A stretch of DNA of 40,593 nt from Oscillospiraceae bacterium (GTDB lineage: Bacteria > Bacillota > Clostridia > Oscillospirales > Oscillospiraceae). The position numbers were made by a program, and so were the translations under genes. The notes below the pieces were generated by a model. It searched no databases and was not told where the DNA came from. It worked only from the letters and a program-made list of their open reading frames with translations. Position 1 is the stretch's first letter; each line of letters opens with the position of its first letter. Positions 26,349-34,953 of the stretch are shown in pieces. The stretch spans positions 1-40,593 of the forward strand of contig CADARY010000013.1 in the NCBI GenBank assembly GCA_902790375.1, read 5' to 3'.

Positions 26349-26392
26349 ATTATAACGCGTGAACGCGTCCGGGAATGTGCTAAATGACACAT
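26349..26392 (-). promoter_or_regulatory. Promoter of the 28-codon gene with Crp/Fnr-like palindrome
   Basis: The minus-strand -10 box TATAAT occupies 26354-26349, placing +1 near 26342. ATGTG (26375-26379) and CACAT (26388-26392) form an inverted repeat of CRP style (TGTG-N8-CACA in 16 bases). Its centre is at 26383.5, which is -41.5 from that +1, the class II activator position. It overlaps a poor -35 (CATTCC). Two ACGCGT copies (26355-26360, 26363-26368) lie between the elements. The same palindrome is 83 bases before the Crp/Fnr gene, so autoregulation is possible. Confidence 0.6.
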
Positions 26393-26474
26393 GGCACCGC
26401 CAAGGATTCCGAAGCACGAGGACGCCATTTTTTGTGTATCCTGCCGCTTGACATCTAACGGGAGGCGAAGCTTT

Positions 26475-27134
26475 ATGAAGCCAATTCAGGATGCGGCTGT
26501 CGTTGAACAGCTGCTGACAGAGCATGCAATCTGCTCCTGCTTTGATACGCAGGGGCTGTCCTTTTCCGCCTGCGTTTTTCAGAAAGGGGAGCTGATTTGC
26601 TCCCCGCTGAATCCAGCGGAGGACATTCTGTTTTTGATCTCGGGCTCCGCGCAGATGTATGATCTGAGGGAAGACGGAACAAAACTCCCGGTAGACATCA
26701 TCGCAGACGAGGCGGTCATCGGGGATATGGAATTTATTACCGGCTGCCCGACGGGCTTTTTCGTGGAAGCGGCGGAGGACTGCATCATTTTGGCCCTGCC
26801 GCGCGAACGCTTTCAGAACGAGCTGGACCGTGACCTGAAATTTTTGCATTTCCTTTTGAAGGAGATGACCGCGAAATTTATTCATGGCATGCATGTGGAA
26901 ATCGCACCGGCAACGCTGGAGAGCAAGGTGCTGCAATTTTTTTCGCAGAGCGCGGAGACGGGTGAGATCAATGCCGTCGAAAGTTTGCTGTTCCAGCTGC
27001 GATGCGGCCGCCGACAGCTTCAACGTGTATTGAAAAAGCTTTGTGAGGAAGGCAAGCTGGAGCGTCTCGGCCGCGGGCATTACCGCGTTCTTGAAAAGGA
27101 AACGGAGCAGCAGGCGAAGCAGGCAGCTTTTTAA
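26475..27134 (+). CDS. Crp/Fnr-family transcriptional regulator
   Basis: About 219 residues from ATG 26475, chosen for ACGGGAGGCG upstream; the frame's earlier ATG at 26391 lacks a ribosome site and falls in the operator. The N-terminal half is a cyclic-nucleotide-binding-type jelly roll (LISGSAQMYDLREDGTKLP, then IGDMEFITG), lacking the canonical cAMP-contacting motif and thus nearer YeiL-type members. The C-terminal half is a winged helix (CGRRQLQRVLKKLCEEGKLE). The effector is unknown. It is divergent from the 28-codon gene and follows the AEC transporter on the same strand, separated by 394 bases containing that small gene. Confidence 0.87.
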   Translation: MKPIQDAAVVEQLLTEHAICSCFDTQGLSFSACVFQKGELICSPLNPAEDILFLISGSAQMYDLREDGTKLPVDIIADEAVIGDMEFITGCPTGFFVEAAEDCIILALPRERFQNELDRDLKFLHFLLKEMTAKFIHGMHVEIAPATLESKVLQFFSQSAETGEINAVESLLFQLRCGRRQLQRVLKKLCEEGKLERLGRGHYRVLEKETEQQAKQAAF

Positions 27135-27203
27135 ACAGCGTTTCAATGAGCGGTTAAGAGTATGGCGAATGGGAATAAACGGGCTTTCAAATCCTTCTGT
27201 TTC

Positions 27204-27232
27204 TTTACAGATTAAAGAATTTCCTATAGAAT
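27204..27232 (+). promoter_or_regulatory. Sigma-A-type promoter of the second AraC regulator
   Basis: TTTACA (27204-27209) and TAGAAT (27227-27232) are separated by exactly 17 bases and lie about 40 bases before ATG 27275, giving a complete, probably constitutive promoter for the regulator. Confidence 0.6.
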
Positions 27233-27274
27233 AGCCCAGATGATTGATCTTATACAGAACAGAGGGCAGGCAGC

Positions 27275-28225
27275 ATGCAAAAGTCGATCACAGACAGACT
27301 TTCCGAGATTACAGCAGAAGAAAATGAAATTCTGGGCGGAAGAAAAACCATCGACCGCAGTATTTATATGGATGGCAGCCGGGATGTGATCAGCGGGGAG
27401 AAGCTGCTCGAAAAAGGCAAGCTCATCGCCATCCGCCCTCATACCCGCTTTATCGCGTTTCCCGAGCATACCCACGACTATGTGGAGATGATCTATATGT
27501 GTGTCGGCGAGACCCGGCATACGGTCAACGGCAACGCCATCACGCTGCGTCAGGGCGAGCTTTTAATGCTGGGGCAGAACGCACACCAAAGCATTGAACC
27601 GGCAGGGGAGAGAGACATCGCGGTGAACTTCATCGTGCGCCCGGCCTTTTTCTCCGGTACCCTCCCGTTCCTTGGGGAGGAGGAGACACCGCTGCGGCGC
27701 TTTGTGGTCAGTTGTTTGACCGGAGAGAACGAGGCGGGATATCTGCTCTTTCATGTGGCGGAGGTCCTCCCGGTGCAAAACCTGATCGAAAACCTGCTCT
27801 TTACGCTTTTGGAAGATATCCCGAATAAGCGAGGCATTCTGCAGATGACCATGGGACTTCTCTTCGCCCAGCTGATGAACCACACCGAAGCCCTGCAATT
27901 TGAAACCCGGGAGCAAAACACCGTCGTCGCCGTCCTGCGCTATCTGGAAGAAAACTACCGCGACGGAAGCCTGACGGAGATTGCGGGCAGGCTCCACTAT
28001 GAGCTGCCGTCCCTGTCGCGGCTGGTCCGGCAGAAAACCGGAAGAAATTATACAGAGCTTCTCCAGGAGAAGCGCCTGAGTCAGGCGGCGTGGCTGCTGC
28101 GCAACACGGACAGGAAAGTCGATGAGATTGCAGCAGCGGTGGGGTATGAGAATATCAGCTACTTTCACCGGCTGTTTGCCGCACGCTTCGGCCTGTCGCC
28201 CAAAAAATATCGGGACTGCAAATAA
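27275..28225 (+). CDS. AraC-family transcriptional regulator (probable rhamnose-operon activator)
   Basis: The 316-residue protein has an N-terminal cupin (FPEHTHDYVEMIYMCVGE, HTVNGNAITLRQGELLML, NAHQSIEP) and a C-terminal double helix-turn-helix (LTEIAGRLHYELPSLSRLVR, then VDEIAAAVGYENISYFHRLF, then LSPKKYR). By position it is the likely sensor-activator of the rhaB-isomerase-rhaD-fucO operon, which starts 82 bases downstream on the same strand. It may also drive the upstream glycosidase genes. A GAGGGCAGG ribosome site and a full promoter precede it. The inducer is inferred to be rhamnose or rhamnulose. Confidence 0.88.
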   Translation: MQKSITDRLSEITAEENEILGGRKTIDRSIYMDGSRDVISGEKLLEKGKLIAIRPHTRFIAFPEHTHDYVEMIYMCVGETRHTVNGNAITLRQGELLMLGQNAHQSIEPAGERDIAVNFIVRPAFFSGTLPFLGEEETPLRRFVVSCLTGENEAGYLLFHVAEVLPVQNLIENLLFTLLEDIPNKRGILQMTMGLLFAQLMNHTEALQFETREQNTVVAVLRYLEENYRDGSLTEIAGRLHYELPSLSRLVRQKTGRNYTELLQEKRLSQAAWLLRNTDRKVDEIAAAVGYENISYFHRLFAARFGLSPKKYRDCK

Positions 28226-28272
28226 GGACACTTTTTCGGAAAAGTCAAGACCTGTAAAAACGCCCTTCCATC

Positions 28273-28289
28273 CTGTATACTGTATACAG
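28273..28289 (+). promoter_or_regulatory. Perfect palindrome overlapping the rhaB promoter -10
   Basis: CTGTATACTGTATACAG is a 17-base perfect inverted repeat around a central T and contains a -10-like TATACT (28276-28281). The -35 position (TGTAAA) is weak. It lies 18 bases before the rhaB start. It could be an operator or simply a symmetric -10 region. Confidence 0.5.
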
Positions 28290-28307
28290 AACGGGAGGGT
28301 GATTTCC

Positions 28308-29585
28308 ATGAGACACTGTCTTGCAATCGACATCGGCGCTTCCTCCGGCAGGCATATTATCGGATGGATGGAAAACGGCGAGATGAAAACAGAAGAGGTG
28401 TACCGTTTTCCGAACGGCGTGTCCGAGTTTGACGGGCATCTGACCTGGGATATTGACGCGCTTACAGATCACGTTAAGACAGGAATTGAGAAAGCGCGGG
28501 AGAGTTTTGAAAACGTCGTGAGCCTGTCAGTGGACACTTGGGGTGTGGACTATGTGCTGATGAAGGGAAACGAAGAAGTACGTCCCTGCTATGCCTATCG
28601 GGACAGCCGGACAGAGGCCGTGATCGACCAAGTGCACGAAAGAATGGATTTTTCCGAGCTCTACCGCCGCACGGGCATCCAGTTCCAGCCCTTCAACACC
28701 CTCTATCAGCTCTATGCTGACAAACAGGCCGGACGCCTCGAGGGCGTGACGGATTTCCTGATGATTCCGGAGTATCTTATGTATAAGCTCTGCGGGGTCA
28801 AGTCCCACGAGTACACCAACGCCACCACCGGCGGCATGGTGAGCGCCGAGACTGGGGAGTACGATCCTGAAATCATCAAGGCCCTTGACCTGCCGGAGCA
28901 TCTTTTCCACAAGCTGCAGAAGCCAGGCACTGTGATCGGCGAATATGATGGCATCAAGCTCGTCCTCTGTGCCACTCACGATACCGGCTCCGCGGTAGAG
29001 GGTATCCCGATGGACGAGGACGCGCCCTATATCTCCTCCGGCACTTGGAGCCTGCTGGGCGTCAAGACGCCGAAGTCCCTCACCGATGCGGCTTCCAGAG
29101 AGGCCAACTGGTCCAACGAGGGCGGCGTAGGCTATAACCGATACCAGAAAAACATCATGGGCATGTGGCTGGTAAACCGCCTGCGCGCAGAGCTCTGCCC
29201 TGACAAGCCCTTCGGCGAGATCGTTGCCGAGGCGGAAGCCAGCCCCTTTGAGGAAACCGTGGACGCAAACGCCCAGTGCTTCCTCGCTCCCGAAAGCATG
29301 AGGGCCGCCTTTGACGGCGCACTGAGTACAAAGCCCGAAACCGTAGGCGACTACTTCCGCTGTGCCTATAAGAGCCTGGCGCAGAGCTACCGGGACGCGG
29401 TGCGGGAACTGGAGCACAACACCGGCAAACATTATGACAGCATCTACATTGTCGGCGGCGGCGCGAAGAACGCCTTCCTCAACCGCCTGACCGAGGAGGC
29501 CAGCGGGAAAAAGGTGATCGCCCTGCCCATCGAAGCGACCGCAATCGGCAATCTGAAAATACAAATCCAGGCGGATCAATCATAA
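28308..29585 (+). CDS. rhaB: Rhamnulokinase
   Basis: The sugar kinase of the FGGY/RhaB family phosphorylates L-rhamnulose to L-rhamnulose-1-phosphate. Visible signatures are AIDIGASSGRH (ATP/phosphate loop), SVDTWGVDYVLM, YRDSRTEAV, TGIQFQPFNTLYQL, ATHDTGSAV and YIVGGGAKNAFLNRLTEEA. ATG 28308 is chosen for GGGAGGGTG nine bases upstream; an in-frame start at 28122 would run into the AraC gene. At 425 residues it is some 40-60 residues shorter than well-known RhaB proteins, ending soon after PIEATAIGN, where relatives carry a further helix. It is the first gene of the rhamnose operon, and the next start is 15 bases downstream. Confidence 0.92.
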   Translation: MRHCLAIDIGASSGRHIIGWMENGEMKTEEVYRFPNGVSEFDGHLTWDIDALTDHVKTGIEKARESFENVVSLSVDTWGVDYVLMKGNEEVRPCYAYRDSRTEAVIDQVHERMDFSELYRRTGIQFQPFNTLYQLYADKQAGRLEGVTDFLMIPEYLMYKLCGVKSHEYTNATTGGMVSAETGEYDPEIIKALDLPEHLFHKLQKPGTVIGEYDGIKLVLCATHDTGSAVEGIPMDEDAPYISSGTWSLLGVKTPKSLTDAASREANWSNEGGVGYNRYQKNIMGMWLVNRLRAELCPDKPFGEIVAEAEASPFEETVDANAQCFLAPESMRAAFDGALSTKPETVGDYFRCAYKSLAQSYRDAVRELEHNTGKHYDSIYIVGGGAKNAFLNRLTEEASGKKVIALPIEATAIGNLKIQIQADQS

Positions 29586-29600
29586 ACAGGAGGTTGGACC

Positions 29601-31022
29601 ATGCTAGTCAACACCAAAGCACGCGTCGGCGTGTTCTCCATTGCGCTGGGCGCGTATCTGCCCCAGTTCCCCAGCCTTGTGCCGGAGTTTGAGGCACAGT
29701 ACGCAGACTTCAAAAAGCGCATCCCCGAAAGCGTTGAGCTTATCGACGGCGGCATCGTCACCACCAAGGAAAAGGCCATGGCCGCAGGCGACAAGTTCCG
29801 CGCGGCTGACGTCGATCTCGTGATCCTCCAGCTTTTGACCTACGCCACCTCCTACAATATGCTCCCTGCTGTGCGGGATCTGGACGTACCCGTGGTGCTG
29901 GTCAACCTCCAGAAAAAGAAGGCACCTGACTACGCCAATACCGACACTGCCACATGGTTGGGAGAGCTCTATGCCTGCGGCGCCGTGGGCGAGATGGTGG
30001 CAGACCTCGAGCGCGCGGGCAAGCGCCACGCCGTCATTACCGGTGTGGTCGAGGGCGGCGACCCCGCAGTAGACGCCGAGATTGCCGACTGGTGCAAAGC
30101 CGCCCAGGCGCGCAGACGTTTCCGCGACACGAACCTCGCCCAGATCGGCAGACCCTACCCCGGCATGATGGACCTGTACATTGACGAGACCAACCTCTAC
30201 CACCGCATGTGGCTCTACACCAAGCAGTTTGACTGGGAAAAGATGTGGGCAATCGCCGACGATATCACCGATGAGGCTGCCATCCGTGCCAAAGCCGAGG
30301 ATATCCTCAATACCTTTGATATCGAGGGCGGCGGCACGGTCGAAAAGGTCTGGGATATGGCCAAGTACGTGGTTGCTTTTGAGCAGTGGGTCAAAGACGA
30401 GCAGCTCGGTTTTGTCGCCTCCCACTATGACGGCTTCGCGCAGGGCGTGGCAGGCAAGCTCGACTCCATGCTGATCCCCGCCTTCTCCATGCTCATCAAG
30501 CAGGGCACCGCCTGCGCCGTCGAGGGTGACATCAAGGTCGCCATGGCCATGAGCATTCTCAAGACCATCTCCGGCATGGGCCAGCTCAGTGAGATGTACT
30601 CCATCGACTTCGATGAGGACATTTGCATCATCGGCCACTCCGGCTCCGGTGATGCGGACATCTCCAAGGCCAAAAAGCCCACCATGAAAATTGTCCCCGT
30701 CTTCCACGGCAAGACCGGCGGCGGATATCTGACACAGTTCTATCCCGCTGAGGGGCCCGTGACCTATCTCGGCATCACCCAGGATAAAGACGGACACTTC
30801 AAATTCGTCGCGGCGGAGGGCGTCAACGAGCCCGGACCAATCTTCACCTTCGGCGACACCAATATGCGCACCCGCTTTACCTGCGGTGCGCGTGAGTTCT
30901 GCAACAAGTGGAGCGAGGCCGGCCCCACCCACCACATGGCAGCCGCCTCCGGACGCCACATCGACACCATCCTCAAGGTTGCCAAGATCTTCAACGTCCC
31001 CGTGGATATTATTACGAGATAA
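29601..31022 (+). CDS. L-arabinose/L-fucose-isomerase-fold protein, putative L-rhamnose isomerase substitute
   Basis: The 473-residue protein has the AraA/FucI fold. The N-terminal Rossmann-like domains carry VDLVILQLLTYATSYNMLP and GVVEGGDP. Candidate metal ligands in the C-terminal part are Glu308 (ACAVEGD), an acid near 331-339 (LSEMYSIDFDED), His346 (IGHSG) and His444/445 (GPTHHMA), echoing the Glu-Glu-His-His set of AraA. Sitting between rhaB and rhaD, it most likely isomerises L-rhamnose to L-rhamnulose, the step done elsewhere by RhaA or RhaI, which are different folds and absent from this window. The reaction is inferred from context. AACAGGAGG precedes the start. Confidence 0.82.
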   Translation: MLVNTKARVGVFSIALGAYLPQFPSLVPEFEAQYADFKKRIPESVELIDGGIVTTKEKAMAAGDKFRAADVDLVILQLLTYATSYNMLPAVRDLDVPVVLVNLQKKKAPDYANTDTATWLGELYACGAVGEMVADLERAGKRHAVITGVVEGGDPAVDAEIADWCKAAQARRRFRDTNLAQIGRPYPGMMDLYIDETNLYHRMWLYTKQFDWEKMWAIADDITDEAAIRAKAEDILNTFDIEGGGTVEKVWDMAKYVVAFEQWVKDEQLGFVASHYDGFAQGVAGKLDSMLIPAFSMLIKQGTACAVEGDIKVAMAMSILKTISGMGQLSEMYSIDFDEDICIIGHSGSGDADISKAKKPTMKIVPVFHGKTGGGYLTQFYPAEGPVTYLGITQDKDGHFKFVAAEGVNEPGPIFTFGDTNMRTRFTCGAREFCNKWSEAGPTHHMAAASGRHIDTILKVAKIFNVPVDIITR

Positions 31023-31026
31023 ACGA

Positions 31027-31068
31027 CACCTCATCCGGCCTTCGGCCACCTTCCCTCGTGGGGAAGGC
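31027..31068. repeat. Intergenic palindromic repeat element
   Basis: Between the isomerase and rhaD lie two adjacent hairpins, GGCC-TTC-GGCC (31037-31047) and CCTTCCC-TCGTG-GGGAAGG (31049-31067), in a unit starting CACCTCATCCGG. I recall this kind of unit as a dispersed intergenic repeat in Oscillospirales genomes; only one copy occurs here. It could act as an mRNA stabiliser or partial terminator inside the operon. Confidence 0.5.
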
Positions 31069-31092
31069 ATAATTGAAAAGGAGATCATAATT

Positions 31093-31905
31093 ATGAAAGA
31101 CATTCTTACTGCCCCCTTCATGGTCGAGATGATCCGCACCACCACCAACATGTACAACCACGGCTGGGATGAGCGCAACGGCGGAAACATCAGCCTGCTG
31201 CTGGACGAGTCCGAAGTAAAAGAGTATCTTGACACCGAAAAGGTCCTGCGCACCATCCCCACCGGCTTCTCCGCCCCGGAGCTGGACGGGAAGTACTTCC
31301 TCGTCACTGGCACCGGCAAGTATTTCAAGAACGTCCAGTATGCGCCCGACGTGAACCTCGGCCTTGTCCGCCTCACCGACGGCGGCGAGAATGCCGAGCT
31401 TCTCTGGGGCTATAGCGACGGCGGCAAGTTCACTTCCGAGTTCCCCGCCCACATGATGAGCCATGTGGCGAGACTCAAGGTCGATCCCGAGAATCATGTG
31501 GTCATGCACTGCCACCCGGCCAATCTGCTGGCCATGACCTATGTTCACACCCTGGACGATCGGGAGTTTACCCGCACCCTCTGGCAGATGTGCACCGAGT
31601 GCATCGTGGTCTTCCCGGACGGCGTGAACGTGCTGCCCTGGATGCTCTGCGGCACCAACGAGATCGGCGAAGCCACCGCCGAGAAAATGCTGACCGCCCG
31701 CCTCGTGGTGTGGTCCCTGCACGGCATCTACGGCGCGGGCAAGGATCTGGACGAGACCTTCGGCCTCATCGAGACCGCTGAGAAGGCCGCCGAGATCTAC
31801 ATGAAGATCGCCCACCTGCCGCGCGTGAACACCATCACGGACAACATGATGCACCAGCTCGAGGCGCGTTTCGGCGTCAAGGGCCGCGAGGGCTATTTGG
31901 ACTGA
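31093..31905 (+). CDS. rhaD: Rhamnulose-1-phosphate aldolase
   Basis: The 270-residue class II aldolase cleaves L-rhamnulose-1-phosphate to DHAP and L-lactaldehyde. WDERNGGNIS (25-34) is the phosphate-binding signature. Zinc ligands His139 and His141 (MHCHPANL) and His210 (SLHGIYG), with the catalytic Glu116 (TSEFPAH), match the E. coli enzyme nearly position for position. AAAAGGAG and ATG 31093 define the start; the in-frame extension to 30886 overlaps the isomerase and is not used. It is co-transcribed with rhaB and fucO, with a palindromic repeat just upstream. Confidence 0.94.
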   Translation: MKDILTAPFMVEMIRTTTNMYNHGWDERNGGNISLLLDESEVKEYLDTEKVLRTIPTGFSAPELDGKYFLVTGTGKYFKNVQYAPDVNLGLVRLTDGGENAELLWGYSDGGKFTSEFPAHMMSHVARLKVDPENHVVMHCHPANLLAMTYVHTLDDREFTRTLWQMCTECIVVFPDGVNVLPWMLCGTNEIGEATAEKMLTARLVVWSLHGIYGAGKDLDETFGLIETAEKAAEIYMKIAHLPRVNTITDNMMHQLEARFGVKGREGYLD

Positions 31906-31932
31906 TATTCAATTTGAAAAGGAGATATTACC

Positions 31933-33081
31933 ATGGCTAATCGCATCGTACTCAATCCCGTATCCTATCACGGCGTCGGCGCCGTCAAAGAGATCGGCGG
32001 CGAGCTTTCCCGCCGCGGCTATAAGCGCGCCTTCATCGCCTCCGGCCGCCACGTGGTCAAGTCCGGCGAGATCAGGAAGATCACCGACGTGCTGGACGAG
32101 ATCGGCGTCGCCCACACCTTCTACACCGACATTAAGCCCAACCCCACCATCGAGAACGTCCAGAACGGCGTCAAGGCCTTCAAGGAATTCGATGCCGACT
32201 GCATCATCGCCGTGGGCGGCGGCTCCGTTATGGACACCTCCAAGGCCATCGGCATCATCGTCAACAACCCCGAATTTGCCGACGTCCGCTCCCTCGAGGG
32301 TGTAGCCCCCACCAAGCAGCATGCGGTCTTCACCATCGCCGTCCCCACCACCGCCGGCACCGCTGCCGAGGTCACCATAAACTATGTCATCACCGACGTG
32401 GAGAAAAAGCGCAAGTTCGTCTGCGTCGATACCAATGATATCCCCGAGGTCGCCGTCGTCGATCCCGAGATGATGTACTCCATGCCCAAGCCCCTCACCG
32501 CCGCCACCGGCATGGACGCCCTGACCCACGCCATCGAGGGCTATATCACCAAGGGCCACTGCGCCATCTCCGACATGTTCCACCTCGAGGCCATCCGCCT
32601 GATCGCAAAGAATCTGCGCGCCGCCGTCGAGAATGATGAGGCAGGCCGCGAGGGCATGGCGCTCGGCCAGTATATCGCCGGCATGGGCTTCAGCAACGTC
32701 GGCCTCGGCATCGTCCACTCCATGGCCCACGGTCTGTCCGCTTTGTACGACACGCCCCACGGCGTCGCCTGCGCGATCCTGCTGCCCCTGGGTCTTGAGT
32801 ACAACATGCCCGTCTCCGGTGAGCGCTACCGCGCCATCGGCCGCGCGATGGAGGTCCCCTACATCGACACCATGAACGATGAGGACGCCGCGAAGGCCAC
32901 CATCGCCGCCGTCAAGAAGCTGGGCGCCGATGTGGGCATCCCCGCCGACCTCAAGGAGATCGTGAAAGACGAGGATGTGCAGTTCCTGTCCGAGTCCGCT
33001 TTTGCCGACGCCTGCTGCCCGGGCAACCCCCGCGACACCAGTGTCGAAGAGATCTCCGCCCTCTACCGCAGCCTGATGTAA
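31933..33081 (+). CDS. fucO: Lactaldehyde reductase (iron-dependent alcohol dehydrogenase)
   Basis: The 382-residue group III alcohol dehydrogenase has an NAD-binding AVGGGSVMDTSKA (93-105) and iron ligands Asp195 and His199 (GMDALTHAIEGY), His262 (GIVHSMAHGLSALYD) and His276 (TPHGVACA). It reduces L-lactaldehyde to 1,2-propanediol, regenerating NAD+ during anaerobic rhamnose fermentation. It matches FucO in length and motifs. AAAAGGAG precedes the ATG. It is the last gene of the operon, and a strong terminator follows. Confidence 0.93.
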   Translation: MANRIVLNPVSYHGVGAVKEIGGELSRRGYKRAFIASGRHVVKSGEIRKITDVLDEIGVAHTFYTDIKPNPTIENVQNGVKAFKEFDADCIIAVGGGSVMDTSKAIGIIVNNPEFADVRSLEGVAPTKQHAVFTIAVPTTAGTAAEVTINYVITDVEKKRKFVCVDTNDIPEVAVVDPEMMYSMPKPLTAATGMDALTHAIEGYITKGHCAISDMFHLEAIRLIAKNLRAAVENDEAGREGMALGQYIAGMGFSNVGLGIVHSMAHGLSALYDTPHGVACAILLPLGLEYNMPVSGERYRAIGRAMEVPYIDTMNDEDAAKATIAAVKKLGADVGIPADLKEIVKDEDVQFLSESAFADACCPGNPRDTSVEEISALYRSLM

Positions 33082-33155
33082 AAAACCAGCCTGCCGCCAG
33101 CGCGCTGCAAATCACCGTGCGGCGAGCCGACCTGACACAATCGAAACACTTTAAA

Positions 33156-33190
33156 GAAAAAGGTCTGCGACTTTTTGCCGCAGACCTTTT
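33156..33190. terminator. Bidirectional terminator between fucO and ftsH
   Basis: AAAAAGGTCTGCG (33156-33168) pairs perfectly with CGCAGACCTTTTT (33178-33190) over a nine-base loop. A- and T-runs on the outside let it work for fucO on the plus strand and for the convergent ftsH on the minus strand. Confidence 0.88.
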
Positions 33191-33270
33191 TCTTCCAAAC
33201 ATGACGTGGGGCATGTCAGGGAAGAGCTTATGAAATTCTTAACCGATGTCAAAACGCCGGGCAATCTGTA

Positions 33271-34953
33271 TTACGCCGCGTTCAGAATCTGCATGAATTC
33301 TTCGCCGGTGATCGTCTCATGCTCATAGAGATAATTCGCAAGCTCATCAAGCTTTGCGTGGTTTTCGGTCAAAATGCTTAAGGCTTTCTCATGCTGCTTG
33401 CGCACCAGAGCGACAACCTGCTCGTCGATCCTGCTCTGCGTTTCCGCTGAGCAGGCAAGGGAGGTATCGCCGCCGAGATATTGATTCGTGACGGTCTCCA
33501 TGGCCACCATGTCAAAGTCCTCGCTCATGCCATAGCGGGTGATCATGGAGCGGGCAAGCTTGGTAGCCTGCTCGATATCGTTGGCGGCACCTGTGGTGAC
33601 GGAGCCGAATACCAGCTCTTCCGCGGCGCGGCCACCGGTGTATGTTGCGATCTTGTTCTCCAATTCCTGCTTGTTCATCAGGTAGTGATCATTATTTTCC
33701 ACCTGCAGCGTATAACCCAGGGCACCGGAGGTACGGGGAATAATGGTGATCTTCTGGACCGGTGCGGAGTTCGTCTGCTTTGCGGCGACGAGCGCGTGGC
33801 CGATCTCATGGTAGGCGACGATCTTCTTTTCGTGGTCTGTAAGGATCGCGTTTTTCTTCTGATAGCCCGCGATGACGACCTCGATGCTCTCCTCCAGATC
33901 TGCCTGCGTGGCAAAGCCGCGCCCGTCACGCACCGCGCGCAGAGCGGCTTCGTTCACAATATTGGCAAGCTCCGCGCCCGAGGCGCCGGAGGCCATGCGG
34001 GCAACCTGCAGAAAGTCCACATCGTCGGCGACCTTGATCTTCTTGGCGTGAACCTTCAGGATCGCCTCACGTCCCTTGAGGTCGGGCAGATCCACCGGCA
34101 CGCGGCGGTCAAAACGACCGGGGCGTGTAAGCGCCGGATCAAGGGACTCGGGCCGGTTGGTGGCGGCAAGGATGATGACGCCGCTGCTGCCGTCAAAGCC
34201 GTCCATCTCGGTGAGCAGCTGGTTGAGGGTCTGCTCACGCTCGTCGTTGCCGCCGTACTGCCCGCCGCTGCGCTTCTGGCCGATGGCGTCGATTTCATCA
34301 ATGAAGACAATGCAGGGGGCCTTCTCCTTGGCCTGGCGGAACAGATCGCGCACCTTGGAGGCACCCATGCCGACGAACATCTCCACAAATTCCGAGCCGG
34401 ACATGGAGAAGAAGGGGACATTGGCCTCGCCGGCGACCGCCTTGGCGAGCATGGTCTTGCCGGTACCCGGAGGCCCGACAAGCAAAACGCCCTTCGGCAT
34501 GGAGGCACCGATCTCCCGGTATTTCTCCGGGTTTTCAAGGTAATCCACGATCTCCTGCAGATTCTCCTCCGCCTCGTCAACACCCTCGACATCGCTGAAA
34601 CGGATGCCGTCGGAGGATTTGACATAGACCTTGGCGTTGGATTTGCCCATGTTGAACATCATGGAGCCAGCACCGCCGCCGGCCTTGTCCATCAGCTTTT
34701 TGGACATGAATTGCCCGAGCACAACGAAAACAGCGAGCGGCAGCAGCCACGACAGAAGCAGAGACGCAAGGGGAGAGGTCTCCTCTACGATCTCGCTTGT
34801 GAAGACCACGCCGGATGCATGGAGGCGGTCTACCAGACCGGGATCATCCATTACGCCGGTACGGTAGATTTTGGATTCGTCTTTAGCCGTAAAAATGATC
34901 TGGTTGCGCTGCAGCTGTACCTTGCCGATCTCTCCGTTTTCGGTCATCGTCAT
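33271..34953 (-). CDS. ftsH: FtsH-family AAA+ zinc metalloprotease, N-terminally truncated
   Basis: The FtsH core includes one membrane segment ([18 protein letters not shown]), Walker A GPPGTGKT, Walker [13 protein letters not shown], the second region of homology ([21 protein letters not shown]), the zinc site HEIGH (usually HEAGH) and the C-terminal protease domain. Normal FtsH has an additional N-terminal membrane helix before the periplasmic region. Here family resemblance begins only at [15 protein letters not shown] (about 34966). The open frame continues to 35127 but is antisense to the HTH gene and unlike FtsH. ATG 34953 is listed, without a good ribosome site, so the copy may be crippled. 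Membrane assembly and substrate entry would be affected. Confidence 0.75.
   Translation of the reverse strand: MTMTENGEIGKVQLQRNQIIFTAKDESKIYRTGVMDDPGLVDRLHASGVVFTSEIVEETSPLASLLLSWLLPLAVFVVLGQFMSKKLMDKAGGGAGSMMFNMGKSNAKVYVKSSDGIRFSDVEGVDEAEENLQEIVDYLENPEKYREIGASMPKGVLLVGPPGTGKTMLAKAVAGEANVPFFSMSGSEFVEMFVGMGASKVRDLFRQAKEKAPCIVFIDEIDAIGQKRSGGQYGGNDEREQTLNQLLTEMDGFDGSSGVIILAATNRPESLDPALTRPGRFDRRVPVDLPDLKGREAILKVHAKKIKVADDVDFLQVARMASGASGAELANIVNEAALRAVRDGRGFATQADLEESIEVVIAGYQKKNAILTDHEKKIVAYHEIGHALVAAKQTNSAPVQKITIIPRTSGALGYTLQVENNDHYLMNKQELENKIATYTGGRAAEELVFGSVTTGAANDIEQATKLARSMITRYGMSEDFDMVAMETVTNQYLGGDTSLACSAETQSRIDEQVVALVRKQHEKALSILTENHAKLDELANYLYEHETITGEEFMQILNAA

Noticed and set aside
26448-26453. 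TTGACA as the -35 of the Crp/Fnr promoter
   Set aside because: A matching -10 would fall at the ribosome site or start codon, and no TATAAT-like box is there.
28308-33081. L-fucose rather than L-rhamnose pathway
   Set aside because: The kinase and aldolase carry RhaB and RhaD signatures (WDERNGGNIS; zinc ligands placed as in RhaD), so rhamnose is better supported. FucO-type reductase serves both pathways.
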